From: Tannerellaceae bacterium
GTDB taxonomy: Bacteria > Bacteroidota > Bacteroidia > Bacteroidales > Tannerellaceae
Length of the DNA stretch: 34,441 nucleotides
Reading direction: 5' to 3'
Assembly (NCBI GenBank): GCA_021201865.1
Contig: JAJQEE010000167.1
Location: 1 to 34,441, forward strand
In this document: positions 9,459 through 17,847 of the stretch, one piece after another
Position numbering within the stretch: position 1 is the stretch's first letter
Layout of the letters: each line of letters begins with the position of its first letter
Translations under genes and position numbers: made by a program
Notes under the pieces: model-generated
What the model saw: only the letters and a program-made list of their open reading frames with translations
The model's database searches: none
What the model was told of the DNA's origin: nothing

Positions 9459-9657
9459 ATACCCCAAAGGGGTACCATCAATAGCCCAGGGATGAACGAA
9501 GTGATTCCCTGGGTATGATTATCCCATGTCAACCCTGAAAGGGTTGCATCCGGCACAGCAGGCCAATGAAACCTTTCCAAGGTTATGAAATGACGATCCT
9601 TACCCAGGGAATCACTTCGTTCATCCCTGGGCTATTGATGGTACCCCTTTGGGGTAT
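9459..9657. repeat. Perfect 57-bp inverted repeat with 85-bp spacer (BIME/MITE-like intergenic element)
   Basis: The arm at 9459-9515 is exactly the reverse complement of 9601-9657. Each arm contains smaller palindromes: ACCCCAAAGGGGT (9461-9473) and an imperfect CCCAGGG/CCCTGGG stem (9485-9513). The spacer holds the perfect stem CAACCCTGAAAGGGTTG (9530-9546) and AACCTTTCCAAGGTT (9570-9584). The nested layout resembles paired REP elements (BIMEs), and short CCCTGAAAGGG-type palindromes are familiar in intergenic regions of this phylum from memory. It lies 28 bp after the stop of paralogue 3 on the minus strand and may also act as a terminator or RNA-stabilising hairpin. No transposase is near. 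A MITE is the alternative. Confidence 0.85.
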
Positions 9658-9685
9658 GTACGGACTTTCATATCCTGTGTAGGAA

Positions 9686-10483
9686 TTAATCTACTTTGCT
9701 GATAGAGCCGGAGCCGTATTTACTGATATTGGTGGAGATGCCGTCACCTTTGTAGGTGATTTTTCCGCTGCCACTTACGTGGGCGTCTAAATGGTTCCCT
9801 ACAGAAACTTCTACCTTTCCGGAGCCGGAAACGCTGGCATTCACTTTCCCGGTTTTGCAATCAAAGGCTTTCACATTCCCACTGCCGGCTACACTGAAGT
9901 TGCCTTCCTGTGCTTTGCCGGCTGCTTCTAATCTGCCGCTACCGGCTACACTTCCACTGAACTTTTTTACATTCAGGTTGTCAGCCATCGCTTTTCCTGA
10001 TCCGGCCACATTAAATTTAATTTCTTCAGATTGAACCTGGCCTTTCAGGTAGATGTTCCCGCTTCCTGCCAGATTGAATTCCGTACGGGAGGTGTTGAAG
10101 GTTCCATTCACATAGAACTTCCCGGATCCGGCGGCATTCAGTTTTTTCAGATCTTTGGAATTAGATCTAATCTTGTAGACGGTCGGACGGAGATTCACAC
10201 TTTTCCAGCCATCATTCTTCGTTCCGATCTCTAATTTTTTCCCCTTGGTCTTAATATCCAGATAGGGAAATATGTTTTCATCCACTGTCACTGTTAAAGA
10301 GGGACTACTCCCGGATTGTACATATTCAAATTCGACACTTCCTGCCATGGAGATCTCTTCGTAGTCACTGATGGAGATCTCTTTAGTGATCACTTTCCCG
10401 TTTCCTTTGATGGTATTATTTGCCTGTAAAAAAGCGGGTATCAGACAGAGACAGGCAATCCATAAAAATACGTTTGTTTTCAT
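9686..10483 (-). CDS. Head-GIN domain (DUF2807) secreted protein, paralogue 3
   Basis: A 265-residue protein with a Sec signal peptide (cleavage near residue 21, before NNTIKGNGK) and no lipobox. It has the family's opening motif GNGKVITKEISISDYEEISM and seven clear GSG steps (AAGSGKFYV, LAGSGNIYL, VAGSGKAMA, VAGSGRLEA, VAGSGNVKA, VSGSGKVEV, VSGSGKITY). The spacing is about 15-22 residues, which suggests stacked beta-strand coils. It is separated from paralogue 2 by about 570 bp and the long inverted repeat, so it is probably transcribed separately. It stands divergent to the glycosyltransferase at 10623. Function unknown. Confidence 0.85.
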   Translation of the reverse strand: MKTNVFLWIACLCLIPAFLQANNTIKGNGKVITKEISISDYEEISMAGSVEFEYVQSGSSPSLTVTVDENIFPYLDIKTKGKKLEIGTKNDGWKSVNLRPTVYKIRSNSKDLKKLNAAGSGKFYVNGTFNTSRTEFNLAGSGNIYLKGQVQSEEIKFNVAGSGKAMADNLNVKKFSGSVAGSGRLEAAGKAQEGNFSVAGSGNVKAFDCKTGKVNASVSGSGKVEVSVGNHLDAHVSGSGKITYKGDGISTNISKYGSGSISKVD

Positions 10484-10579
10484 ACGTTTTTGTTTTTCAA
10501 AATGAATGTTCTTTTATTATATTACGGATGAAGAAAGAATAAGGTTGCATTACTTTTCTGATTTCTCAGAAATATGTCT

Positions 10580-10587
10580 TAGCTTTG
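10580..10587 (+). promoter_or_regulatory. -7 promoter box (TAGCTTTG) for the DUF2029 gene
   Basis: TAGCTTTG fits TAnnTTTG and lies 35 bp upstream of the TTG start at 10623, leaving a leader of about 30 nt. Confidence 0.45.
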
Positions 10588-10622
10588 GAGCACATTAACA
10601 AACTTAACATAGCTAAAATAAA

Positions 10623-11800
10623 TTGTTGAAAACGAATTGTTGGAAGAAAGAAGGAACCTGGTTATCTCTTTGGTTAGCGACCGGTATCATCTATGCCCTT
10701 ATTAAATTCGGGATAGGTAAATATAATAATTATAAGATCTTTAAATGGGTTTATTGGCATAGTGTGGAGGGACAACCGTTGTACGGAACGTATCCGGAAT
10801 ACTATGACTCCAACCATTATGGGATTTTATTCAGCGCGGTCATTGCTCCGTTCGCTGTGCTGCCTGACTGGTTAGGGCTGGTCTTTTGGCTGATCGCTAA
10901 TACGGCTCTTCTTTTTTATGCGATCCGGCAACTTCCTTTTTCCCGGAGGCAGCAGATCTTTATTTATCTGTTCTCCTATTGTGAACTTATGACTGCTCAG
11001 GGAGTTCAGCAATTTAATATTTCGGTGGCTGCTTTTATTGTGTTGGCATTTGCTTTGATAGAGAAAAAAGGATTTCTGGGCGGCCTGTGTCATTATTTTG
11101 GGAACCTTTATTAAGATCTATCCTGTGGTGGGGCTGGCTTTCTTTTTCTTTTCCAGTCAGAAACTCCGGTTTATAGCTTACTGTTTTTTTCTGGACAGGT
11201 ATATTTTTCTTTCTCCCTGTTTTATATACACCGGGTTTGGAATATGTTCTCTCGCAGTATGTCGCCTGGTGGGAACAATTAGGCGTGAAAAACGAATTGA
11301 ATAAGTTTGCTTTGTCTCAGAATGTTTCTTTGTTAGGATTGGTCCGGAAACTCTCCGGTAATCCGGATTACAAGGATCTCTGGCTTATTCTGCCGGCTTT
11401 GGTGCTGTTTTTTATCCCCTACCTGCGTGTATCGCAATATAGGAATCTGAATTTCAGATTGATGTTATTGGCGAATGTCTTGTTATTCGTGGTACTGTTC
11501 AGTACCGGTACGGAAGCCAGTGGTTATATTATTGCCATGATTGGAGTAGCTATCTGGTATGTATGTAGTCCATTGCCTTTTGACAGATACAAAACGATCT
11601 TACTCTGGACTACGCTGGTGATAGTAGGAATCTCTACGACTGAGCTTGTTCCTGCTTTTATACGGAATCATTTCATTCGTCCGTATGTGTTTAAAGTCTG
11701 GCCTTGTATTGTGGTCTGGCTGACTATTTGTTACGAGATGATCTTTCTGGATTTCCGGAGTAAAGGAAAAGCGCTGTCAAATAACAGAAAAAGCATGTGA
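10623..11800 (+). CDS. DUF2029/GT87-like membrane glycosyltransferase, two frameshifts
   Basis: A polytopic membrane protein with the features of polyprenyl-phosphate-mannose-dependent glycosyltransferases of the GT87/DUF2029 group: an early WVYWHSVEGQPLYGTYPEYY loop after the first helix, LFSAVIAPFAVLP, a run of hydrophobic helices, and GTFIKIYPVVGLAFFFFS. Three open fragments cover it. The first join needs one base removed near 11090-11095, giving LCIILGTFIKIYP. The second needs one T removed from a 7-T run (11184-11190), giving FFWTGIFFFLPVLYTPGLEY. The repaired protein has 391 residues, normal for the group. An in-frame stop at 10614 and no nearby ATG point to a TTG start at 10623 or 10626. 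Sugar and acceptor are unknown; it is not next to other glycan genes. Confidence 0.75.
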
Positions 11801-11820
11801 GGATATCAAAAAAACTTTAT

Positions 11821-11828
11821 TATTTTTG
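11821..11828 (+). promoter_or_regulatory. -7 promoter box (TATTTTTG) for frr-rsgA
   Basis: TATTTTTG fits TAnnTTTG, 40 bp upstream of the frr ATG. The region around -33 is A/T-rich without a clear TTTG. Confidence 0.4.
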
Positions 11829-11868
11829 TTGGTTAAACAGACAACAATAATAAATAACATATTATCGT

Positions 11869-12429
11869 ATGGTAGATATTAAGCAAATAGTGAAAGGCGC
11901 GGAGGATAAAATGTCCGGTGCTATTAGTTTTCTGGATGAGCAATTAGCACGTATCCGTGCCGGTAAAGCCAATCCGAAAATCCTGGATGGTGTAAAAGTA
12001 CCTTATTACGGAAGTTTAGTGCCTCTTACCAATGTGGCTACGATTACGACTCCGGATGCTAAAACGATCATTATTACTGCATGGGAAAAACCTTTGATGA
12101 GGGATATTGAAAAAGCGATTATGGATTCAGAGGTAGGTATTACTCCTGAAAACAATGGAGAAGTGATCCGTTTAGGTATTCCTCCGTTGACGGAAGAACG
12201 TCGCCGTGCATTGGTAAAACAGTCCAAACAGGAAGCTGAAAATGCAAAGATCAGCGTTCGGAATGCCCGCCGGGATGCCATTGATGCCATTAAGAAAAGT
12301 GTAAAAGAGGGTACACCGGAAGACGTGGCAAAAGATGCCGAAGGAGATGCTCAGAAAATACATGATAAGTATATCAAAAAGATTGACGAGCTGTTCGCAG
12401 CAAAAGAAAAAGAGATCATGACTGTATAA
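11869..12429 (+). CDS. frr: Ribosome recycling factor
   Basis: Cytoplasmic factor that, with EF-G, splits the ribosome after termination. The 186-residue length is the family norm. Typical sequence is present throughout: the helical start with [20 protein letters not shown], the domain II beta region [20 protein letters not shown] and [13 protein letters not shown], then the conserved [19 protein letters not shown] and [12 protein letters not shown]. It stands 34 bp before rsgA in the same direction, a plausible translation-related unit. Confidence 0.98.
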   Translation: MVDIKQIVKGAEDKMSGAISFLDEQLARIRAGKANPKILDGVKVPYYGSLVPLTNVATITTPDAKTIIITAWEKPLMRDIEKAIMDSEVGITPENNGEVIRLGIPPLTEERRRALVKQSKQEAENAKISVRNARRDAIDAIKKSVKEGTPEDVAKDAEGDAQKIHDKYIKKIDELFAAKEKEIMTV

Positions 12430-12463
12430 AAATAATTGAAAATAGAGAATTGAAAATTGAAAA

Positions 12464-13396
12464 TTGAAGGGATTAGTAATTAAAAATACCGGGAGTTGGT
12501 ATACTGTACGGACGGATGATGGCCAGGATGTAGAAAGTAAGGTGAAAGGTAATTTCCGTTTGCGGGGTATCAGAAGTACTAATGCTATTGCAGTCGGTGA
12601 CCGGGTGGATATTGAAATCAATAAAGAAGGAACTGCCTTTATCACGGAAATAGAGGAGCGTAGAAATTATATTATCCGCCGTGCTTCCAATCTTTCCAAA
12701 CAATCCCATATTATTGCTGCTAACTTAGATCAGGCGATGCTGATTGTGACGGTTAATTACCCGATTACCACTACTATTTTCATTGACCGTTTTCTGGCAA
12801 CGGCAGAAGCTTACCGGGTCCCGGTTAAAATTGTATTTAATAAGGTAGACCGTTTTCACGGAACTGAGAAAGATACGATGGAGAAGATGATCCGGTTATA
12901 CACATCGATCGGTTATCCCTGTTCCAGATTGTGTGCCCGTTCCGGGGAAGGAATGGAAGAGTTGAGAGCGGATCTGAAAGATAAAATTACCTTGTTGTCC
13001 GGTCATTCCGGAGTCGGAAAATCAACCATTATCAATAAGCTGGTTCCTGATGTCCATTTGCGGACAGGTGATATTTCGGAATATCATAATAAGGGGATGC
13101 ATACTACCACTTTCTCTGAAATGATCCCTTTGCCCGAGGGGGGATACCTGATAGACACACCGGGCATCAAAGGGTTCGGAACCATTGAAATGGAGACGGA
13201 AGAGATCTCTCATTATTTCCCTGAAATATTTAAATATGCTGATGGATGCCGTTTCAACAATTGTACCCATCGCCACGAACCTGGTTGTGCGGTGTTGAAG
13301 GCCCTGGATCAACACCTGATCTCTCCCTCCCGTTATAAAAGTTACCTCAATATTTTAAAAGACAAAGAGGGTAGTAAGTATAGGGAAGAATATTAA
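12464..13396 (+). CDS. rsgA: Small ribosomal subunit biogenesis GTPase RsgA
   Basis: Circularly permuted GTPase acting late in 30S subunit maturation. An N-terminal OB-fold (about residues 1-70) is followed by G4 NKVD (126-129), then G1 GHSGVGKS (180-187) and G3 DTPG (231-234), the permuted order that defines the family. The C-terminal zinc-finger region has Cys262, Cys267, His269 and Cys275. At 310 residues it is a normal length. The start is TTG at 12464 ([15 protein letters not shown]); there is no suitable ATG, and the OB-fold begins right there. The short stretch before it contains repeats of ATTGAAAA but no obvious terminator, so co-transcription with frr is likely. Confidence 0.96.
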   Translation: MKGLVIKNTGSWYTVRTDDGQDVESKVKGNFRLRGIRSTNAIAVGDRVDIEINKEGTAFITEIEERRNYIIRRASNLSKQSHIIAANLDQAMLIVTVNYPITTTIFIDRFLATAEAYRVPVKIVFNKVDRFHGTEKDTMEKMIRLYTSIGYPCSRLCARSGEGMEELRADLKDKITLLSGHSGVGKSTIINKLVPDVHLRTGDISEYHNKGMHTTTFSEMIPLPEGGYLIDTPGIKGFGTIEMETEEISHYFPEIFKYADGCRFNNCTHRHEPGCAVLKALDQHLISPSRYKSYLNILKDKEGSKYREEY

Positions 13397-13408
13397 TTTT
13401 TTCCCGGA

Positions 13409-14734
13409 TCATACTGCCGGCAGACTCATTCCTGTGATCTTTCGATAGAGATCCAGTGCATATATATCTGTCATTCCGGATATATAATCCAGCACACATT
13501 GTACTTTCCCATAAGCCGTCGGAGCTTTGGTATCATATTGATCCGGTATCCGTTGCAGTAACAGTTTACTGTAAGCATGCCGCTGGTTCATGACTGCCTC
13601 CGTCAGCGTATCGATCAAATGGCTGAAAATATGGTAACCAGCCAGTTCAATATCGAGTACCTCTTTTGCTTTATAGATCTTTTTATAGGCAATGGCTGAG
13701 CATTCTTTATAGGCCTTTTGTGCCGGATCCATAACTAATTCGATGAGTGGAGTATATAATTTACCGGCCAGGATCTCCTCTTCTCTTTCCAGAAAAACAC
13801 GGGAGCATTCTTCCACCAACAAACCGATAATACAGGAACGTAAATAGGCCAGTTGTTCATTTGTGTCATCTACCATTCTCATAATTTTTGTGATCCGGTC
13901 CCGCCGCTCTCCTTCAAAGAAGTTCAATAATAATTCAATCGCTTCTTCGGTAGGAAGAATATGTAATTTACAGGCATCTTCTATATCCATGATCTGGTAA
14001 CAGATATCATCGGCAGCTTCTACCAGAAAAACTAAAGGATAACGGACAAATTTTCTTGGATCTTTGGGATCCTTTTCAATTCCCAGTTCTCCGGCGATCT
14101 TTACATAAGACGCTTCTTCCGACTGGAAAAATCCGAACTTTCCTTTCTCCCCGGCTAAAAGGGAAGAGTAGGGATACTTGATGATGGAAGCCAGGGTGCT
14201 GTATGTCAGTGCGAATCCTCCTTTTCTTCTTCCGATGAACTGATGGGTCAGTAATCGCAGGGCGTTTGCATTTCCTTCAAAGTGCAGAAAATCTTCCCAT
14301 CTGCCCTCTTCTTCCCGTATCTTGTTCTTCAGTTGTTTGCCCTTTCCTTCGGAGAAATAACCCGAAATGGCACGTTCCCCTGAATGTCCGAACGGAGGGT
14401 TTCCCATATCATGTGCCAGACAGGCGGCCGAGACAATAGATCCTATTTCCGGCAGATTGATACTTCCGTCCGGGTATTTCCGCATTAGCCCTTTCGCAAC
14501 CGTGTTCCCCAGAGAACGTCCTACGGAGGAGACCTCTAAGCTATGCGTTAACCGGTTGTGAACAAATATACTTCCGGGTAAAGGAAAGACCTGGGTTTTA
14601 TTTTGTAGTCTCCGGAAAGGAGAAGAGAAAATCAGCCGGTCATAGTCCCGCTGGAAATCGGTACGGTCATGTTTTCTGTCATCATATTCTTCCATGCCAA
14701 AACGTTTGCCGGATAGAAGTTGGTCCCAATTCAT
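13409..14734 (-). CDS. dgt: dGTPase / dNTP triphosphohydrolase (HD domain)
   Basis: Hydrolyses dGTP (or other dNTPs) to the deoxynucleoside and triphosphate, controlling dNTP pools. The HD-domain metal ligands are visible: His64 in HNRLTHSLEVSS, His108-Asp109 in CLAHDMGNPPFGHSGE, and the later VEAADDICYQIMDIED. The N-terminal RTDFQRDYDRLIFSSPFRRL is the family's conserved entry sequence. At 441 residues it is typical of the long dGTPase-like group. It converges on rsgA with 12 bp between stops. A -7 box lies about 30 bp upstream. The exact nucleotide preference cannot be read from sequence. Confidence 0.95.
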   Translation of the reverse strand: MNWDQLLSGKRFGMEEYDDRKHDRTDFQRDYDRLIFSSPFRRLQNKTQVFPLPGSIFVHNRLTHSLEVSSVGRSLGNTVAKGLMRKYPDGSINLPEIGSIVSAACLAHDMGNPPFGHSGERAISGYFSEGKGKQLKNKIREEEGRWEDFLHFEGNANALRLLTHQFIGRRKGGFALTYSTLASIIKYPYSSLLAGEKGKFGFFQSEEASYVKIAGELGIEKDPKDPRKFVRYPLVFLVEAADDICYQIMDIEDACKLHILPTEEAIELLLNFFEGERRDRITKIMRMVDDTNEQLAYLRSCIIGLLVEECSRVFLEREEEILAGKLYTPLIELVMDPAQKAYKECSAIAYKKIYKAKEVLDIELAGYHIFSHLIDTLTEAVMNQRHAYSKLLLQRIPDQYDTKAPTAYGKVQCVLDYISGMTDIYALDLYRKITGMSLPAV

Positions 14735-14764
14735 AAATACTGGTATTTAAACAGTTTATATCTG

Positions 14765-14772
14765 CAAATGTA
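14765..14772 (-). promoter_or_regulatory. -7 promoter box for dgt
   Basis: The minus strand reads TACATTTG, matching TAnnTTTG, 30 bp upstream of the dgt ATG. A TTTG lies upstream with about 15 bp between the boxes. Confidence 0.45.
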
Positions 14773-14848
14773 ACAATTAATCTTTGTCAAATCCTATTTT
14801 ATGTCTATATAACAGATGAACAGGGAAGAAAGTAAATTTTACAATCTC

Positions 14849-14879
14849 ATTGTCTCTTTTGCTATTTTTCTTATCTTTG
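14849..14879 (+). promoter_or_regulatory. Strong Bacteroides-type promoter in the gene-free region
   Basis: A TTG at 14850-14852 is followed after 19 nt by TATCTTTG (14872-14879), matching the consensus TTTG-N19-TAnnTTTG. No gene starts within 600 bp, so it should drive the short transcript ending at 15088-15125, or read on into the polysaccharide operon. Confidence 0.6.
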
Positions 14880-14885
14880 CGCCCC

Positions 14886-15120
14886 GGAAAGGAATACTTA
14901 AACCCAAAACGACATGAATTGCAAACTATTCCCGGATTATAAATCAACATTTATATAAAAAATACGGATGGATCAGCCTGTCGTTTTGTATATGTAACTG
15001 TATACAGGAGATAGCTATGTGTTGATCTGTCTGTTCACCTATTTGTAAGACCTAAATTCTAATATGATGGTTTAAATTTGAGTAAGGAAAGGCTACTTCG
15101 TGATGAAGTGGCCTTTTTGT
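14886..15120 (+). ncRNA. Candidate ~235-nt small RNA or leader transcript
   Basis: A good promoter and a strong intrinsic terminator bracket about 235 nt with no credible gene; the longest start reading inside (14912, about 14 codons) is unlike any protein I know. Pairing potential includes AAAACGACA (14905-14913) with TGTCGTTTT (about 14979-14987), enclosing roughly 65 nt, and a small GTATA/TATAC stem after it. It could be a stand-alone sRNA, possibly a 6S-like RNA given the size, or the attenuated leader of the operon at 15566. I cannot assign it to a known RNA family by eye. Confidence 0.45.
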
Positions 15121-15125
15121 TTTTT
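15088..15125 (+). terminator. Strong intrinsic terminator
   Basis: AAAGGCTACTTC (15088-15099) pairs with GAAGTGGCCTTT (15105-15116): 12 pairs with one G-T wobble and a 5-nt loop, followed by TTTTTGTTTTTT. It ends the candidate transcript starting near 14886. Confidence 0.85.
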
Positions 15126-15213
15126 ATTTCAATTCTTCTAAGTTCCCTATTTCTAATTAATTAATCCGGGGGAAGGTAGATCCCTATTCCTATTTCTTAT
15201 CCTACGGTAAAAC

Positions 15214-15243
15214 TTTTTATTCACAACAAATGTTTAACTTTTG
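15214..15243 (+). promoter_or_regulatory. Candidate promoter of the polysaccharide operon
   Basis: A T-rich box at 15214-15218 and TAACTTTTG at 15235-15243 approximate the -33 and -7 boxes (one base longer than TAnnTTTG). It would give a leader of about 315 nt before the ATG at 15566. Weak support. Confidence 0.3.
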
Positions 15244-15265
15244 TAATCAACCGTTTTTAATGCCT

Positions 15266-15298
15266 GTTCGTTAGTACTCTTTTTTGGGACTGACGAAC
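15266..15298 (+). promoter_or_regulatory. Stable leader hairpin upstream of the polysaccharide operon
   Basis: GTTCGTTAGT (15266-15275) pairs with ACTGACGAAC (15289-15298), 10 pairs with one wobble, and a few further pairs inside. No T-run follows, so it is not a terminator. A recognition hairpin for a NusG-type antiterminator is one possibility (inference). Confidence 0.45.
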
Positions 15299-15451
15299 CT
15301 TTGTATGGAATAAGCAATACTGCTTTCAAATAGTTACTTTACGGAACAAATAGGATATAAGAAGTTTATACAATGGAATTTAACCGTTCTCTATCTCACT
15401 TTTTCAACTATTCTTTTATACAATCAACTTTTTATTTTATTGATAATAAAG

Positions 15452-15526
15452 CACAGGTGTGAAGATTGAAATCTCACCGGCATGACTATATAGGACTCCT
15501 GTGTTTTGTATCATACCTATGCCGGT
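15452..15526 (+). promoter_or_regulatory. Possible H-type pseudoknot in the leader
   Basis: Two complementary pairs are interleaved: CACAGG (15452-15457) with CCTGTG (15498-15503), and ACCGGCAT (15476-15483) with ATGCCGGT (15519-15526). The nested order a-b-a'-b' is that of a pseudoknot and ends 39 nt before the ATG. It may be a cis-acting RNA element controlling the operon; it could also be two alternative, competing helices. Confidence 0.4.
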
Positions 15527-15565
15527 CTGTAACCTAAACTCTCTGTGAATTAATAGATAAATCAT

Positions 15566-16558
15566 ATGAATGTCTCACATGTATTAAGTAATTCAAAAAT
15601 CCTGGTGACAGGAGGAGCCGGATTCATAGGTTCCAATTTATGCGAAGAGTTACTGAACCAGAACTGTCAGGTGGTTTGCTTAGATAATTTTTCTACCGGG
15701 AATATTTATAATATTCTGCATTTGATGCAGCATGATGCTTTTAAACTGATTGCCGGTGATATCCGGAATCCGGAAGATTGCAAGCGTGCTGTTGGAGGGG
15801 TGGATTATGTTTTGCATGAAGCCGCCTTAGGTTCTGTTCCACGTTCTCTTCATGATCCGGCTACGACAAACGATGTGAATATCTCCGGTTTTCTCAACAT
15901 GTTAATCGCGGCCAGGGATGCACAAGTAAAACGTTTTGTTTATGCGGCCAGTTCTTCGACATATGGAGATTCGGAAACTCTCCCCAAAGAAGAAGATGTC
16001 ATCGGGAAACCTTTGTCTCCGTATGCGGTAACCAAGTATGTAAACGAATTGTATGCGGATGTTTTTGCCCGGACTTACGGTATGGAATGTATAGGTCTGC
16101 GTTATTTTAATGTTTTCGGCAAACGGCAGGATCCCAATGGTGCTTATGCGGCAGTCATTCCTCTTTTTGTAAAAAAACTGATCCATCATGAATCTCCCGT
16201 CATCAATGGTGACGGTGAATATTCCCGTGATTTCACCTATATCAAAAATGTCGTGCAGATGAATCTCCTTGCACTGACCACCATCGACCGGGAGGCAGTA
16301 AATACGGTTTATAATACGGCCTGCGGAGAACGTACGACACTCAATCAGTTAGTAAACTCACTAAAAGTTTCTTTAAGCAAGTATGATCCTGCCATTGCAG
16401 AAATTAAAATAAAACATGGCCCTAACCGGCTGGGGGATATTCCACATTCCTTAGCAAGTATAGAAAAGGCACGAACTTTTCTGGGGTATGCTCCGGAATA
16501 TAACATGGAGGATGGGATCCGGGAAGCTGTTGAATGGTACTGGGAAAATTTGAAATAA
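15566..16558 (+). CDS. UDP-N-acetylhexosamine 4-epimerase (WbpP/TviC-like extended SDR)
   Basis: Interconverts UDP-GlcNAc and UDP-GalNAc (or their uronic acids) in the cytoplasm. The NAD-binding motif GGAGFIGS is at residues 16-23, the catalytic Ser/Thr lie in ASSSTYGDS (129-136), and Tyr153 and Lys157 form the YxxxK pair. The stretch GSVPRSLHDPATTNDVNISG is characteristic of the WbpP/TviC/WbgU group, which prefers N-acetylated substrates. At 330 residues the length is normal. It is the first gene of the polysaccharide operon, 22 bp before the matching dehydrogenase. This pairing of epimerase and dehydrogenase is the known route to UDP-GalNAcA (as in Vi antigen, TviB-TviC). Confidence 0.88.
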   Translation: MNVSHVLSNSKILVTGGAGFIGSNLCEELLNQNCQVVCLDNFSTGNIYNILHLMQHDAFKLIAGDIRNPEDCKRAVGGVDYVLHEAALGSVPRSLHDPATTNDVNISGFLNMLIAARDAQVKRFVYAASSSTYGDSETLPKEEDVIGKPLSPYAVTKYVNELYADVFARTYGMECIGLRYFNVFGKRQDPNGAYAAVIPLFVKKLIHHESPVINGDGEYSRDFTYIKNVVQMNLLALTTIDREAVNTVYNTACGERTTLNQLVNSLKVSLSKYDPAIAEIKIKHGPNRLGDIPHSLASIEKARTFLGYAPEYNMEDGIREAVEWYWENLK

Positions 16559-16580
16559 GTATATAAAAATAAGAGATAAA

Positions 16581-17826
16581 ATGGATAAGATCGCAATTAT
16601 CGGTTTAGGATATGTAGGATTACCTTTGGCAAGATTGTTTGCTACCAAATATCCGGTAGTCGGTTTTGATATTAATTGCCAGCGGATAGAAGAATTAAGG
16701 AGTGGTAAAGATCATACACTGGAAGTAGCGGATGATGTACTGAAGGCTGTTTTGAAGGAGCAGGTGGATGAGACTCCAGGACTCTATTGTTCCTGTGAAC
16801 TGGAAGATATCAAAGATTGTAACTATTACATTATCACGGTTCCTACGCCGGTAGATAAAAATAACCGTCCGGACCTGACCCCCCTGTTCCGGGCCAGTGA
16901 GACGGTGGGGAAAGTGATCTCAAAAGGGGATACGGTCATTTACGAATCTACTGTATATCCGGGTGCTACGGAAGAGGATTGTATACCTGTCGTAGAGAAA
17001 ATGTCGGGATTAACCTACAATGTTGATTTTTTTGCAGGGTACTCACCGGAACGGATCAATCCGGGGGATAAAGAACATACAGTTGAAAAAAATAAAAAAA
17101 AGTAACCTCCGGCTCGACCCCGGAAGTGGGGAAAAAGTAGATGCATTATATAAATCGGTTATCACGGCGGGTACTCACCTGGCTCCTTCTATCCGTGTTG
17201 CGGAAGCGGCAAAAGTGATTGAAAATTCGCAGCGGGATATCAATATCGCGTTTGTGAATGAATTGAAGAAGATCTTTGACCGGATGAATATTGATACGAT
17301 GGCAGTGCTGGAAGCCGCCGGGACCAAATGGAATTTTCTCCATTTTAAACCGGGTCTGGTCGGTGGGCATTGTATTGGTGTGGATCCCTATTATTTAGCG
17401 CAGAAAGCACAGGAATATGACTATCATCCGGAAATCATTCTGGCCGGACGGCGGATGAATGACAGCATGGGTAACTATGTGGCAGGTGAAGTCGTGAAGC
17501 GCATGATCAAAGAAGGATTAAATGTGAAGGATGCTCAAATACTTGTCTTAGGGATTACCTTTAAAGAAAACTGTCCCGATGTCCGGAATACGAAAGTGAT
17601 CGATGTGGTGAAAGCGCTGAAAGAATATGGAACCCACGTGACCATATATGATCCCTGGGCGAATCCGGAAGAGGTAAAACAGGAATATGGGGTGGATATA
17701 CAAACCTGTAAACCCACTCAAAAGTTTGATGCGGTGGTAACAGCCGTTTCCCATAAAGAATTTGAAGAAGATACATCCGGCTCTTATTTAAAGGAGTGTG
17801 GGGTTTTATATGGTTTGAAAGACTGA
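16581..17826 (+). CDS. UDP-N-acetyl-hexosamine 6-dehydrogenase (WbpO/TviB-like), frameshifted
   Basis: NAD-dependent oxidation of a UDP-HexNAc to UDP-HexNAcA. The N-terminal fragment has GLGYVGLP (8-15), TVPTPVDKNNRPDL and YESTVYPGATEEDCIP; the C-terminal fragment has the catalytic-Cys motif GGHCIGVDPYYL and GITFKENCPDVRNTK. Between them three homopolymer errors seem to lie within 50 bp: one extra A in 17086-17092, one extra A in 17094-17101, and one missing G in the run near 17128-17131. Repaired, the join reads HTVEKIKKVTSGSTPEVGEK and the protein has 414 residues, normal for the family. GalNAc-type substrate is inferred from the upstream epimerase and the TviB/WbpO-like sequence. Confidence 0.88.
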
Positions 17827-17847
17827 TCTTATTACGGACTATTTTAT

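Noticed and set aside
15266-15526. Invertible capsule promoter flanked by inverted repeats, as in Bacteroides fragilis
   Set aside because: The complementary segments are 8-10 bp and only 13 to 35 bp apart, too close to flank an invertible promoter, and no site-specific recombinase gene is in the window.
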